Assembly (NCBI GenBank): GCA_036925085.1
Contig: JAUPFP010000002.1
Span: 3,526,820 to 3,590,819 of the forward strand
Direction: 5' to 3'
Origin: Brachycybe producta
Lineage: Eukaryota; Arthropoda; Diplopoda; Playtdesmida; Andrognathidae
Length of the DNA stretch: 64,000 bases
Part shown: positions 20,916 to 31,546 of the stretch, one piece after another
Layout: every line of letters begins with the position of its first letter
Position numbering within the stretch: position 1 is the stretch's first letter
Notes under the pieces: generated by a model
Database searches by the model: none
What the model saw: only the letters and a program-made list of their open reading frames with translations
Told to the model about the DNA's origin: nothing
Translations under genes and position numbers: made by a program

Positions 20916-22814
20916 ATGCCAAATTTTCATGTTACTGTTGGGAAAATGAAACAAGTTATTACAACAAGCAACTGTTGGGTTAGCAGCATCAGGGCTGATA
21001 TCAAAAAGTGCTTTGTTGACTGTAATTCTGAGAATCAGTTCTGTCTACAAATTTGGAACAACGAATTTGGTGACTGGGTCGATGTTTTGGCTGAAGAGGA
21101 GCTGCCACCTAGCAGCAAGTTAAATGTGTATTTCAGGTAAGAGTAGTGAGCTAATAAGTTATAATTATGTAGATGTTTTTTCAAAAAATGTTTCTTTTTA
21201 AGTGAATCGAGTTTTACTGAAATTCAAGAGTCTTCTGAATTAAATTTAGAATCTTATGATAGTGACGAAACACAAATTCCTCAAGAGAAGTAAGCAAATT
21301 TCAATTTACATTATTTTATGATTTCCTAATTATGCTTTTTATTTAATCAGCAACAAACAATTCCCGACTATTTATAAACTTCCCAAATTTGCTTTTTGGG
21401 TAGAAGACTTACTCACAAAAAAGGATCAACAAACAAAATTAAAAAACTGCAGGAAGGCCATTGTGAACTCTCTGTTTGATGATTTGTTACAATATGGCAT
21501 GTGAGTGATGTTTTATTTTCTAACCATTGATACAAACATTATCTAATATACTGTACACATAGTTATCCAACAGAACGAATGTATGGGGACGCATGCAAAT
21601 TATTAGTGGAAAGACATCCACAGTTAAAGGATAGAGCATTTGCTAATTCTTCACCATATGTGAGTTACACTTTCAATAATTCATGAATCACAAAAAATAC
21701 TGAACGAAATCTTCATTTTTATAAACAGGCTACATGGGTGTACTCACTGAAAAACAAATTCAAAAAGTATCGCTCTCGTCAAGCCTGTCTTACTAATCAC
21801 AAAGAAGCAATACTGAATATGCAAATAAAATTTGGAAGAAAAAGACAAATAGAAGAGCCAGGACAGGGCTTATTAAGGAAGAAGCGAAATAAGGTTTACA
21901 TTGTTAAAAGTTGTAACTATTGGTAGAAATGAAAATATATTTATAAACAAACATGTAGAATTCACATGAAGATGAACATGAGTTGGAAGATACTCATTCT
22001 ATCAATAGCCATTTAAAAGTTATTGAAGTGGAGTCAAAAAAAAGATCCCCAAATGTCAGCCTTATTCAAGACAAGATGTCAAGAACATTCGCTTATCGCT
22101 GTGATTTCATCACAAACCACACCATTTGTGAAGTATTGTCTATGTTTCCCCCTTTGAAGGATGTTGAGCAGGTAAGTTGTGACATAATGTACTGTTTATT
22201 GATTTGATATGAAATATATTGTATATCATTTTATTTTAGCTTTTTATTGAAGCAATTAATATGGGAATTGATGCCGCTGCAGTAAGAACTTTCTTCAACC
22301 AAAGTGGCAACAAGCTTGTTGAAATATTCAAACAAAAAAAACAAAAAAATTCTGAAATACAATCAGCGATGCAAAATGTGGTTGAAACTCAAGGTAAGCT
22401 GTTTTAGTTTTGGGACGTAATCTATACTGTAAAAATGTCATTATGTTTTTCTTTATAACAGAAACAATGCTGTTGTATCACTTTATGGTACTTCAAGCAA
22501 ATTTGAACGAATCCACGGTGTTTTGTAAAAAAACGGAAAACCAGCAATATGGATTGCATCCTGTTATTTTGTACAATCAAGAAAGCATGTTTGCTTCTGA
22601 TTGTTTTGAAATTTATGTAGATAACACTTTAGTGTGTACTTGTTTTGATGCTTGTGCATCAATCACACTCTGGTTTGTGATGTACTGGATTTTTGATATT
22701 CAGTACAGCAAAACACACAATAGGACCCTTGTTTTTTTGGATACTTATGTTTTTAAAAAGATGTCTATAAAACCCATTTTACAAAGTGTCATTTCATTGT
22801 ATAATAAACTGTAA
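20916..22814 (+). CDS. Second transposon gene, eight exons, 479 residues
   Basis: Exons 20916-21136, 21203-21289, 21351-21500, 21563-21659, 21729-21893, 21959-22171, 22240-22393 and 22462-22814, all with GT-AG introns of 60-80 bp. Phases match at all seven junctions and the frame is open to TAA. The N-terminus (MPNFHVTVGKMKQVITTS, then FCLQIWNNEFGDWVDV) resembles a PB1- or ubiquitin-like domain. The middle is basic (KNKFKKYRSRQACLTNHK, KFGRKRQ), which suggests DNA binding. The C-terminus (GLHPVILYNQ, FDIQYSKTHNRTLVFLDTYV) is reminiscent of uncharacterised SAMD3-like proteins seen in animal genomes; I recall this only as a pattern. By position it parallels plant TnpA, which binds subterminal repeats. 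It starts 128 bp after the transposase stop. Confidence 0.75.
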
Positions 22815-22914
22815 TTCACTTCTTCATCTGTAGTTTGTGTAAACTTCTTTTTTTCAAAAATATACATTATATATTGTACTCAGTGTATTTTAAAGAGTAT
22901 GTATGTAATTATTA

Positions 22915-23312
22915 TATATATATATTAAGCCAGGTCTGTGTGTGTTTGTGTGTGTGTGGAGTAACACTGTACAAAACCCTTGAAGCACATCGGAATTTAT
23001 ATAAATTTAAATAAATGAAGAAATGAACAGCTTTTTTTTTCTCAAGGTCAACTATATGTTGCATCCTTCCCATCCAAGAACCCCATGATATTAAATTGGA
23101 GAGGGGAAAAGTTTGGAAAGTGTAGAAGGGGAGAGAGAGAAATGTGGAGAGTTGAAAAAAGTAGGAGGGGTGGCTGAAATTGAAATGAAAGGAGTAAAAA
23201 AAGGAACAAATGACGTGAATGAGCACACCAGAAAAAATGAAAAGCTCATTTTCTCTTTTAAATATAAAAAAGGGGAGGGGATAATAGTAGCAAAATTTAT
23301 TCAAATTAGTTT
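22915..23312 (+). mobile_element. Helitron-like non-autonomous repeat, 3' end missing
   Basis: Starts with (TA)n then TTAAGCCAGGTCTGTGTG. It shares CAAGGTCAACTATATGTTGC, CCATGATATTAAATTGGAGA and GAAATTGAAATGAAAGGAGT with the copies at 26493, 27040 and (inverted) 38888. The hairpin and CTAG terminus are absent here. It lies inside the CACTA-type element. Confidence 0.65.
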
Positions 23313-23324
23313 TTGGTTATTTTA

Positions 23325-23629
23325 CCAGTCCATACTCAATGGACATAAGAGTTAAAAATTCGCGATTTAAAATATTTTTTAAAAAATAGAAGCACACATT
23401 TACCAATTTTTTGACATTGTATCACTAGAAGAACATATATTTAAAGTGCACATTACACTTTGAACCATCAAAATTGGACAACTTTAAATATAAAAAATAA
23501 ACATTGCCACCATGCACTGTGTGTTTTAAAAATTAACGTTTTTTTAACATTGGGTCTATGGGCTCAATATAAACACGATGCTAGCACTCTTTTTGGAGAT
23601 TTCTCGAAGTAATTTTGTAATTTAGCCTG
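23325..23629. repeat. Half copy of family A TTAA MITE
   Basis: From ACTCAATGGACATAAGAGTT to the end TTTAGCCTG, followed by TTAA at 23630-23633. Corresponds to the right arm of the copy at 9597. Confidence 0.7.
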
Positions 23630-23639
23630 TTAAATGTTG

Positions 23640-24088
23640 CTAAATGGCATCTTCTAGAAGAAAAATGGCCCCATCTAGGAAATGTGGCTAAATGGCACCT
23701 TCTGAGTGAAAAAGGGTTCCATCTCAAAGGTGTGGCCAAATGGCACCTTCTGAGTGAAAAAGGGCTCCATCTCGAAGGTGTAGCCAAATGGCACCTTCTA
23801 GGTGAAAAATGTCCCCATCTAGTAAATGTGGCTATATGGCACCTTCTAGGTGAAAAAGGGCTCCATCTATGAGGTGTGGCCAAATGGCACCTTCTAGGTG
23901 AAAAATGTCCCCATCTAGGAAATGTGGCTATATGGCACCCTGATGGAGCTGTTAGTCACCTAGAAGAACAGGGTGCCAAAAGGCACCCACTGAAAAAGGT
24001 GCCAAACTGCACCCTCAAAAGGCGCCATATACGGGACAGGGTTTTGCACCCCAAAAAGTGCCATTTGGCACCTTCTGTTTTAACAGTG
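23640..24088. repeat. Right subterminal repeats of the CACTA-type element
   Basis: About five units of 58 bp carrying AAATGGCACCTTCT, GTGAAAAA and CCCCATCTAG or CTCCATCT words. They are followed by denser GGTGCC/GGCACC copies (about 23935-24088) running into the terminal repeat. The motif matches that of the left end. Confidence 0.75.
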
Positions 24089-24130
24089 TAGTAGATAGTA
24101 TCTCAATAGGTTTGGTTAGGTTAGGTTAGG

Positions 24131-24486
24131 CAGGGCCGTCTTTAAGCCTTTGTGGCCCCTGGCACAAGATTTATTTGAGGCCCCCCCCCATGCCTTACAA
24201 ATAAACTCATTTTTTTCCCAAGGAGCCAGTGTTCTATATATAAAAAGTATTGATGATTCCATAATGATTTCCATTGTATATATTGGAACAGGACTTTTAT
24301 GAAGTAAATAAATCACATAAGTGAATAGGCCTATTTTTTAAAATAGTGAAATGTTTTTGATGTCAGATTAATTGAAATTAAAGATTTAAAAATACAGAAA
24401 ATAGTGACAATTAACTGACTGAGGCCCTAGTTTAGACGGAGGCCCTGGACCAGGGCCTAGTTGGCCACCCCATTAAGATGGCACTG
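24131..24486. mobile_element. hAT-type MITE inserted in a TTAGG array
   Basis: 356 bp, starts CAGGGCCGTCTTTAAGCC and ends ATTAAGATGGCACTG. Flanked by the perfect 8-bp duplication AGGTTAGG (24123-24130, 24487-24494), which is itself TTAGG telomere-type sequence. The related element at 35567 has the same end. Confidence 0.8.
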
Positions 24487-24740
24487 AGGTTAGGTATAGT
24501 TACCTAACCAAACCTAACCTAACCTAAGTCAATATATTGAGATACTAAGTCAATATATTTAGATAGTAATTCAAAATATTGAGATACTATGCCAACATAT
24601 TGGAGCAGCATTCTTTCAATTTATTTTTTTCCCATGTCCTATAATTAGCACCATAGTTTTCACTTGCCATCACTTTCCTATATAAAACGATGGAAGGCAA
24701 TGCGCATGCTCAATGAAAATACTAGTGGGCTAATGCTAGT

Positions 24741-25078
24741 ATTTGGGAGGACAAAAACAAATTAAATGTCTGTTCAGCCACCTTAATACCCAAAAACGAT
24801 ATCTATAGTTAGAAGTACCTTCTTAATTAAAAAAAAACTTCAAAATGAATCGTTATTTGGTAGAAATTTGCAATTTCAGATATATGCGCCACCAAACAAC
24901 ATCAATCGGAACTAAAACACTAAAAAATTATACTCTTAAGCCTCGTTTTCACAGCGATAGTTCTATCGTGAGAGTAGCTATCATGAAAGTTGTGATAGTT
25001 CACTCTCACGATAGCAACTGTCTACACGTCTTGAAGTAACGTGATAGTTCTGTCACATGAGTGTGACGTCTACTTCAT
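24741..25078. other. Spacer with repeat fragments
   Basis: 24860-24915 shares GCCACCAAACAACA with 31510. From 24938 comes AAGCCTCGTTTTCACAG, followed by an inverted pair of GATAGTT/CACGATAG words, probably a truncated MITE joined to the AT tract. Confidence 0.45.
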
Positions 25079-25312
<234 letters not shown>

Positions 25313-25383
25313 CTTTTGCCTGTATTGTCTTGTAATTGTCACCTCGCGTTACTTTTAAATTCACTATTCAAATACACGTATTT

Positions 25384-25744
25384 CCTATTCATTTCAAAGT
25401 ACTATGGATTTAATATTGGAATTATCACCACCTGCCACGTGGCTCTCGAGTTGATGTGAAAGTTGTATTGAGTTGTATATAAATAGAGAATACATGTATT
25501 TGATTAAGGAATTATAGAAATGTAATGTGGTAACATTTGCCACTAAATTGAGGGGGAGACTTTCGTTTTTAGAAATTTAAAATATCGTCGTTTGGTGAAT
25601 CTTGAAAAGTCACTTCATTTTTAAGTTTTGTTTTTATAATTTTAATGTCGTATTTTTAATTTTAAAAATTATTTTGGCAATCCTTTGACAAGTCTAGACG
25701 ATATTTCAACAAAAAAAATCTGGTGGTAATAGTCTCTTTAAAGC
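25384..25744 (+). repeat. Dispersed repeat, copy 1
   Basis: Matches 32155-32481 over its whole length: CAAAGTACTATGG, GTTGTATTGAGTTG, GACTTTCGTTTTT, GAAATTTAAA and GTAATAG/GACGGTCTCTTTAAAGC at the end. The terminal GGCTTTAAAGAGAC also opens an inverted fragment at 31364. Non-coding, probably an unclassified MITE or SINE. Confidence 0.65.
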
Positions 25745-25960
25745 TATAGAAGATGTTATCAAAGAATGAAAGATAGAGCTTATAATAAGCATTAAAATGG
25801 ACTCTTTTTCATGCCAATGACGTTTATTATGCGCGGAGCGAATTTAGCATAATTCAAAATTATAAAATATAAAAAACACTTTTCGAGTTTTGCAACCAAA
25901 AGACGTTAATACGGGGCAGAATAAAAGAAATTAAAAGTCGACATGTCCTTTACAATTACA
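25745..25960. other. AT-rich spacer with a family fragment
   Basis: 25912-25950 (GGCAGAATAAAAGAAATTAA, then AAGTCGACATGTCCTTTACA) matches the interior and tip of the MITE at 61739. Confidence 0.4.
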
Positions 25961-25962
25961 AT

Positions 25963-26065
25963 TAGTACTCTGCTAGCAGCCAAATAGGCCTATGGCAGAG
26001 GGACATAAGAGTCCACATGCAGCATTAAGCATTGTCAAGCACATATATAAAAACAAAATGAATAT
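25963..26065. repeat. Dispersed repeat shared with 60428-60520
   Basis: TACTCTGCTAGCAGCCAAA, then GCCTATGGCAGAGGGACA, AGAGTCCA and GCATTGTCAA occur in both places in the same order. Possibly the 3' end of a retroposon. Confidence 0.6.
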
Positions 26066-26212
26066 ACAAATGTCAATCCCACAAAACAAAATTATCTCCA
26101 TTCACCACTGCCTCAGGAAGGGTACATTGTCTTATAACTCTAGGAAAAAAGACCATTAATATGAATCTGTCCTTTACAGGGCTGAGGGCTCTAATCAAGG
26201 GCCTGATTTGAG

Positions 26213-26487
<275 letters not shown>

Positions 26488-26492
26488 TAATA

Positions 26493-27035
26493 TTATATAT
26501 TAAGCCAGGTCTGTGTATGTGTGTGTGTTTCACGCTGTACAAACCTTGAATCACGACGTTGGAATTTATATAAATTTAAATGAATAAATGAACCGCTTTT
26601 TTCTCAAGGTCAACTATATGTTGCACACTCCCCATTCAAGAAACCCATTGATATTAAATTGGAGAGGGGAAAAGGTTGGAAAGTGTAGAGAGGGGGAGAG
26701 AGAGAAACGGGGAGGGGGTGACTGAAATTGAAATGAAAGGAGTAAAAAAAAAAACGACGCGCATGCACGCACACCAGAAAAAATGAAAATCTGATTTTCT
26801 CTTTCAAATATAAAAAAGGGGAGGGAATAATAGTAGCAAAATTAAACTAGAATTTATCACGGGCAATTGTGCCCAACATTAGAATTTCTTTTACTCCGCC
26901 CTTTTATTAACGTCATCAATTTCTAATTGGTTTGTTACTTGGTCTGACGTCATAAAAGGGCGGAGAAAAAGAAATTCTAATACTGGGCACAATTGCTTGT
27001 GAATTTTGCTCTCGTCATTTATGACGGGTTATGAC
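26493..27035 (+). mobile_element. Non-autonomous Helitron copy carrying a MITE
   Basis: Begins TATATTAAGCCAGGTCTGTG. The internal purine-rich block GAAATTGAAATGAAAGGAGT leads to CTCGTCATTTATGACGGG at the 3' end, without a clean CTAG. The palindromic MITE 26858-27000 lies within it. No Rep/helicase gene. Confidence 0.6.
26858..27000. mobile_element. GGGCAATTGTGCCCA palindromic MITE (family C)
   Basis: Arms GGGCAATTGTGCCCAACATT, AGAATTTCTTTTACTCCGCC and their complements, with a CTAATTGGTTTGTT centre. A second copy, inverted, is at 39276-39416, also inside a Helitron. Confidence 0.75.
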
Positions 27036-27039
27036 GGTT

Positions 27040-27432
27040 TCAGATCTGTGTGTGTGGTGGTGGGTGTGTGTGTGTGTAACAAAATGTATATAAACGAAAT
27101 TTATATAAATTTAAATAAATGAAGAAATGAACAGCTTTTTTCTTTTCTCAAGGTCAACTATATGTTGCACCCTTCCCATCCAAGAACCCCATGATATTAA
27201 ATTGGAAAGGGGAAAAGGTTGGAAAGTGTAGCGGGGGTGAAGAGAGAAACGTGGAAATGGAAAAGGTTGGAAAGTGTAGAGGGGAGGGGGAGAGAGAAAC
27301 GTGGAGGGAGGAAAAAAGGGGGAGGGGTGACTGAAATTGAAATGAAAGGAGTAAAAAAGGAACAAACGACGCGCATGCGCACAATTGCCTGTGAATTTTG
27401 CTCCCGTCATTTATGACTGGTTACCCCACTAG
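27040..27432 (+). mobile_element. Non-autonomous Helitron copy with intact 3' end
   Basis: Runs from a GT-rich start (AGATCTGTGTGTGTGG) through CAAGGTCAACTATATGTTGC and a purine tract to GCTCCCGTCATTTATGACTGG, TTACCCCA, CTAG at 27429-27432, then T. The purine block is duplicated (two GGTTGGAAAGTGTAG blocks). Confidence 0.7.
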
Positions 27433-27625
27433 TTCTTCATAATAAGTTAATAACTGTTCCATCGTTGTTGTAAATTGTAATTGTCTTCAATGGATTTAAT
27501 ATAATGTTGCTAATGCAGTCACAGTGGTCAAGCAGTAATGAGGGAGTAAAGTTAGAATTTGGCTCGCGTGAAACCGCACACTCAGCAGATTGTATCCCTA
27601 CATATAAAGCCCCCCTCTCAGACGA

Positions 27626-27659
<34 letters not shown>

Positions 27660-28290
27660 TTATGGTCTGTTGTCATCAAGATGCATTCATTGTTTGGACT
27701 TTGAAAGAGTGGGATGGAGGGGAGGAGGAGGGAGGGTGGGTGGATGGATGGAGGCAATATATATGGTTTTGTATTGATGCTTTCCCACATTGTTACAATT
27801 CAATGAATGGCTGGCTATACACAACACAAATGAAAAATGAGTGTTATTACTATTGTTAAAATATACTCGAGTAGGAGGAGAGAACAACACTATATTGGAA
27901 TATATATTTTGTATGAATTGTGAAAACGATTTTGGACAAACACTTGCCTCCTTGTTTTTTTAGGGTCAAAATAAATAAATACATAAATAAATAAATGGAA
28001 AAAAAGGTCACAGGTTTCGAATGCAGTAAATGTATATTTAAAAGAAAATCAATTTTAAATATAGTATATAAATGTTTTATAAATATGAGTAAAATGGATC
28101 GAAGTGAAATTGGTGTGTTTTCATTGTGTTTGTGTTATCTGTGTGTCTTTTATTTTGTGTACCTTTATGTAGTTTTTTTTGTGAATATTTTTTTAATGTG
28201 GTTGTGTGTTACTTTCTTATATTCGTGTACTTCTGTATGATTGGTGTATGCACTGTGTGCGCGAATTTATTCATGTTTTTTTTAATCTTA
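27433..28290. other. Spacer with short simple repeats
   Basis: (AT)n at 27627-27662, GGAGG/GGTGGATGGA-rich tract near 27715-27755, (AAAT)n at 27971-27998. The T-rich open frames near 28000-28350 lack protein-like features. No gene supported. Confidence 0.5.
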
Positions 28291-28777
28291 AATAAGGGTA
28301 GGTTTCTACTCCAAACTTTGCTAAGATATATGCATTGCAAGCTTTGAAGCTCCTATAAATTAGCTCTCCAAATCTTAGCTTGTTCATAGAAACATGTGGC
28401 CTTGCAAGGTTTACTATATTTTCTAACCTATAAAACAGATACATAAAACAATAGAACCCTTCCCCTTCTGGAAGAAAAAAGGTGTGACTTGTTCGCCCCA
28501 TTTGCATATCCATTTTCTGATTGGTGCTTTGAATTGCCAAGCTTTAAAAAGTTGAACAATTTCAAAGCTAGCTTCATGCTCTGGTGAAGGCAAAAACCTG
28601 GAGCTCTGACGTCATTTTTGAAGCTTCTCAGGCAACTTTGCTGCTTAGCAATGGAGTATAAACCAACCCAAAGAGCATGGCCATTTAAAACCAATCAAAG
28701 AATTGCAAGCAAGAACTGATGCATATTTTTGGTCCTTTTTTTTCCAAATGTGTTTAGACTATGGATAGGTTTTTTAA
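28291..28777. repeat. Possible MITE remnant
   Basis: GGGTAGGTTTCTACTCCAAAC, with TTGCAAGCTTTGAAGCTCC near 28335 answered by inverted words such as GGAGCTCTGACG, TTGAAGCTTC and TTGCAAGCAAG. No clear ends or target duplication. Confidence 0.35.
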
Positions 28778-29320
28778 TATTTCACATTGTTTTGTTGTTT
28801 TTGATGTTTTGTTCTGAACGTTGCTGTTAAACCTAAACTTTTAACATGGAAGCCAATGGAGATTTCAATAAGTCGGTAAGTTCTTTTGCTTATTTCTTGC
28901 AAATTACTCGGAAAATTATCATGAAATTTTAAATAAATAAAGAAAAAAGTACTTATTTCACAATTAGGCATTGGTTTTTGTAATGTCCCTCGTTGTTTGT
29001 TTGTTTTCAATGTTTTATCATGAACACACTACACTGAATAGTTGAAGTGATTTTTTTGAATTACACATGAAAAAACAAACAAACAGGAAGAACATTTAAT
29101 TAAACATTGATTAATTATAAAACTACCTATTTATCTTTATTTCTTTAAAATTTCACGATAATTGTGCAAGTAATTTACAAGAAATAAGCAAAAGAACTTA
29201 CCGACTTATTGAAATCTCCATTTGGCTTCCATGTTAAAAGTTTCGGTTTAATAGCAACGTTCAGAACAAACATAGAAAACGACAAAACAATGTGAAATAT
29301 TAAAAAACTAATGCAAGGAT
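28778..29320. mobile_element. Long inverted-repeat (foldback) element
   Basis: The left arm (TTTAACATGGAAGCCAATGG, AGATTTCAATAAGTCGGTAA, TTTGCTTATTTCTTG) is inverted at 29150-29270 (CAAGAAATAAGCAAA, TTACCGACTTATTGAAATCT, CCATTTGGCTTCCATGTTAA). Arms are about 200 bp around an AT-rich centre. A third, more diverged partial copy follows at about 29330-29425. Confidence 0.7.
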
Positions 29321-29424
29321 GTGAAACTAGGTACTTTTGTCTTTATTTTTTCAAGAATTCACGAAAATTGGGCAAGTAATTTGCGGGAAAACGTTAAAAA
29401 AAATTTACCGGTGCAGCGATTTTT

Positions 29425-29510
29425 CCATGTTAAGGTTTCGTCTGCTAACTTCTTAGGGGGCCATCTTTTAGTCTACTGCCACTAGAGGCTCTTATTGGAC
29501 ATATGGATCA
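29425..29510. repeat. Dispersed repeat shared with 12480-12565 (inverted)
   Basis: GTTTCGTCTGCTAACTTCTTA, CTACTGCCACTAGAGGC and TTATTGGACATATG are the complement of the sequence near 12480-12565. Confidence 0.6.
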
Positions 29511-29544
29511 TTTGATGATGCTGTCTATGCCTCGTCTAAATGAC

Positions 29545-29820
29545 AATCATTTGTGATCGGGAATTATCCTCCCCCCTATCCACATGGCTCTCGAGGTGAT
29601 TGCAGGTGTACTGAGTTGAATTGAATTACATACATGTTGTTTAATTTAAACTTGCCTTTTAGTCTATACATTGCCCATGAGGACTATTTACTGAAAAATT
29701 CAATGAGGAGAGGTGAGGTAACAGCACAGGCATGTAAAGACAGGGACACGCAGACGTTTGCTCCGCCCTTTTATGAGCATCAGACCAAATATCAACCAAT
29801 TAGAAATTGTAAAATCTACC
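29545..29820. repeat. MITE fragments
   Basis: 29560-29610 (CACATGGCTCTCGAGGTGAT) matches the dispersed repeat near 25435. 29757-29815 (TTTGCTCCGCCCTTTTATGA, CAACCAATTAGAAATTG) is a fragment of the GGCGGAG families. Confidence 0.5.
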
Positions 29821-30428
29821 TACCTTTTGAGTTAAATAGAAAATCTTTGGTTGGCAAACAAGTGTCAGTAACAAGTTTGTCCACTACACTTGTCAGCTAC
29901 AAGTGATCTTTTATGGTTTACAAGTAATTAATTCACTTGTAAACTTCTAAAACAAATTCACTAGTAATTACAAGTGTACTTTTGTACTTTTGTGAAATGC
30001 TTGTTAGCGCATATTTTAAATTCTGAATTTATTAACACAAAATACAATTTATTAGTTAAATAATGAAACACACATGTTGGCATTAAATAGGATAAAATTA
30101 ATACAGAAGGTTTATTTATGCCTCACAATGCTGCAAATGCATCCTTTTTAAACATTTAATAGAAATACAGAAGAAAACAATAGCCATTTAAACAAGTTAG
30201 CTAACATTGCAAACATGGTTTAATTCATAGTAAAATATAATAGTCTTATATAGAAAACAGCTAATATATTGTTTATAACAATGTATAGTAGAGAAATACA
30301 CAAAAAACCTTTTGACAAATGAAAAAGAAATCCATGCGAACGACGCTTTATCAATAATTCCATGTCAATAAAAGCATGTGCTTTCTGCATGCAAACAATA
30401 GACACAATGGCACAAAAGAATAAAAAAT

Positions 30429-30466
<38 letters not shown>

Positions 30467-30937
30467 AATACTCTTATAAGAATTGTTTGCAAGCAAATGA
30501 TAAATGAGAAGGAGCACGATGAAAACACCCGAAATTTATGGTCCACAGCAACCAACTCTCTCTCCATCCAGTGGCCTTTTTTTCTCTACACACACATAAA
30601 CATAAAAACACACATCAGACTTTGAGACACACACATATCTAAGCCAAAGGCCAGTTCCACACGATGTGTGCACTTGTAACATATTTTCACGTTTATACGT
30701 ATATGCATAGCTTCGGTTAACAAATGACACAAACATGACACAGAACACTTTGTGTCGTCATATGAAGTAAGCCGTAACCATTACATGGTGTTACTTTGTG
30801 GCAACACAATGGTGTTTCGTGTGAAGGGGCTCTAGGAGCTCTGGAGCCTGTGCACTTTAGCCTGCTCTTCTGTGTATGGGCTAGTGGGTCCATTTTGACA
30901 ACTTGTGCACCTTCTTGAGCGAGTTGTCTAAAGCTCC
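29821..30937. other. Spacer, no gene seen
   Basis: TTACAAGT/ACTTGTAA words are clustered at 29860-29985, and (GA)n lies at 30431-30460. Open frames over the GA and CA tracts are low-complexity. Nothing else recognised. Confidence 0.45.
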
Positions 30938-31371
30938 TATCACACTAGCAACTTTTGATGCAATTCAATTTGCAAATGCAACTCGTAATGTGACTTGCAA
31001 CTAGAACTTTGTAATAAACTTCTATATAGAAGTTTATTACCAAGTTTTACAAAGTTTTGCAACCTATAGTTCCAAGGAAGTTTTCAAATTCTGGAAACCA
31101 TTATGATCAGAGCTAACAGGAAGTTCATAAACTGGTAGTCGTCATGAAACCTGGAATTCATTCAAAGTTTTTATGTAATTTCCGACATACAGCTCTGATT
31201 GGTTGTTTGTCAGAAAGTTTCATTCAAAAGATCCTCAAATTGAAAATATAGTTGAAAAAAAATGTTTTATCCATTTGCAGTGTCATATCCACACTATAAA
31301 CAAAGAAGTTGCATGTCACATTGCAAGTTTTATTGCATCAAAAGTTGGTAGTGTGATAGAGGCTTAAAGAG
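30938..31371. mobile_element. TIR MITE with CTATCACACTAGCAACTTTT ends
   Basis: Left CTATCACACTAGCAACTTTT and GATGCAA; right TTGCATC and AAAAGTTGGTAGTGTGATAG. Arms of about 30 bp with one or two mismatches, 430 bp in all. Contains a perfect small palindrome AATAAACTTCTATATAGAAG/TTTATT near 31014-31042. No coding sequence. Confidence 0.75.
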
Positions 31372-31540
31372 ACCATTACCTCCAGAAATTTCTTGTTAAA
31401 ATATTGTCAAGAATTATTCAATGATTACCAAAACTGATTTTTAAAATTTAAAAAAAATTAATAAGAAATCAGTTGACTTCATGTAAATGAACTTTATCAG
31501 ATAGAAGTGCCACCAAACAACAGACATTAGCAACAAAACC
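31372..31540. repeat. Inverted fragment of the dispersed repeat of 25384/32155
   Basis: AAAGAGACCATTACCTCCAG is the complement of CTGGAGGTAATGACGGTCTC near 32455. Only one end is present. Confidence 0.45.
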
Positions 31541-31546
31541 CCCATA

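Larger units (their letters stand above)
16907..24088 (+). mobile_element. CACTA/EnSpm-type DNA transposon with two genes
   Basis: 7182 bp. Left end CACTGTTAAAACAGAAGGTG and right end CACCTTCTGTTTTAACAGTG are perfect complements and are flanked by TA on both sides. It carries a C2H2-finger transposase (18400-20788) and a second eight-exon gene (20916-22814) on the same strand. Subterminal zones at both ends repeat the motif GGTGCCATTTGGCAC, as plant CACTA elements repeat their TnpA-binding motif. Two other repeats have inserted near the right end (22915-23312, Helitron-like; 23325-23629, family A MITE). Superfamily assignment rests on the ends and the PPDPMHDCLEGVLP motif, and was not tested by search. 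Confidence 0.8.
16697..24740. mobile_element. Outer TIR element holding nested transposons
   Basis: ACTAGCATTAGCCCACTAGT followed by ATTTTCATTGAGCATGCGCA starts at 16697. Its complement ends at 24740, and the match extends about 80 bp through GAAAGTGATGGCA. Without the CACTA-type element (16907-24088) and the hAT MITE (24131-24486), only about 500 bp would remain, so this was a small MITE later split by large insertions. Confidence 0.65.

Noticed and set aside
28271-28694. Two overlapping minus-strand frames read as small proteins
   Set aside because: No recognisable features, overlapping frames, and inverted repeat words that suggest a MITE.
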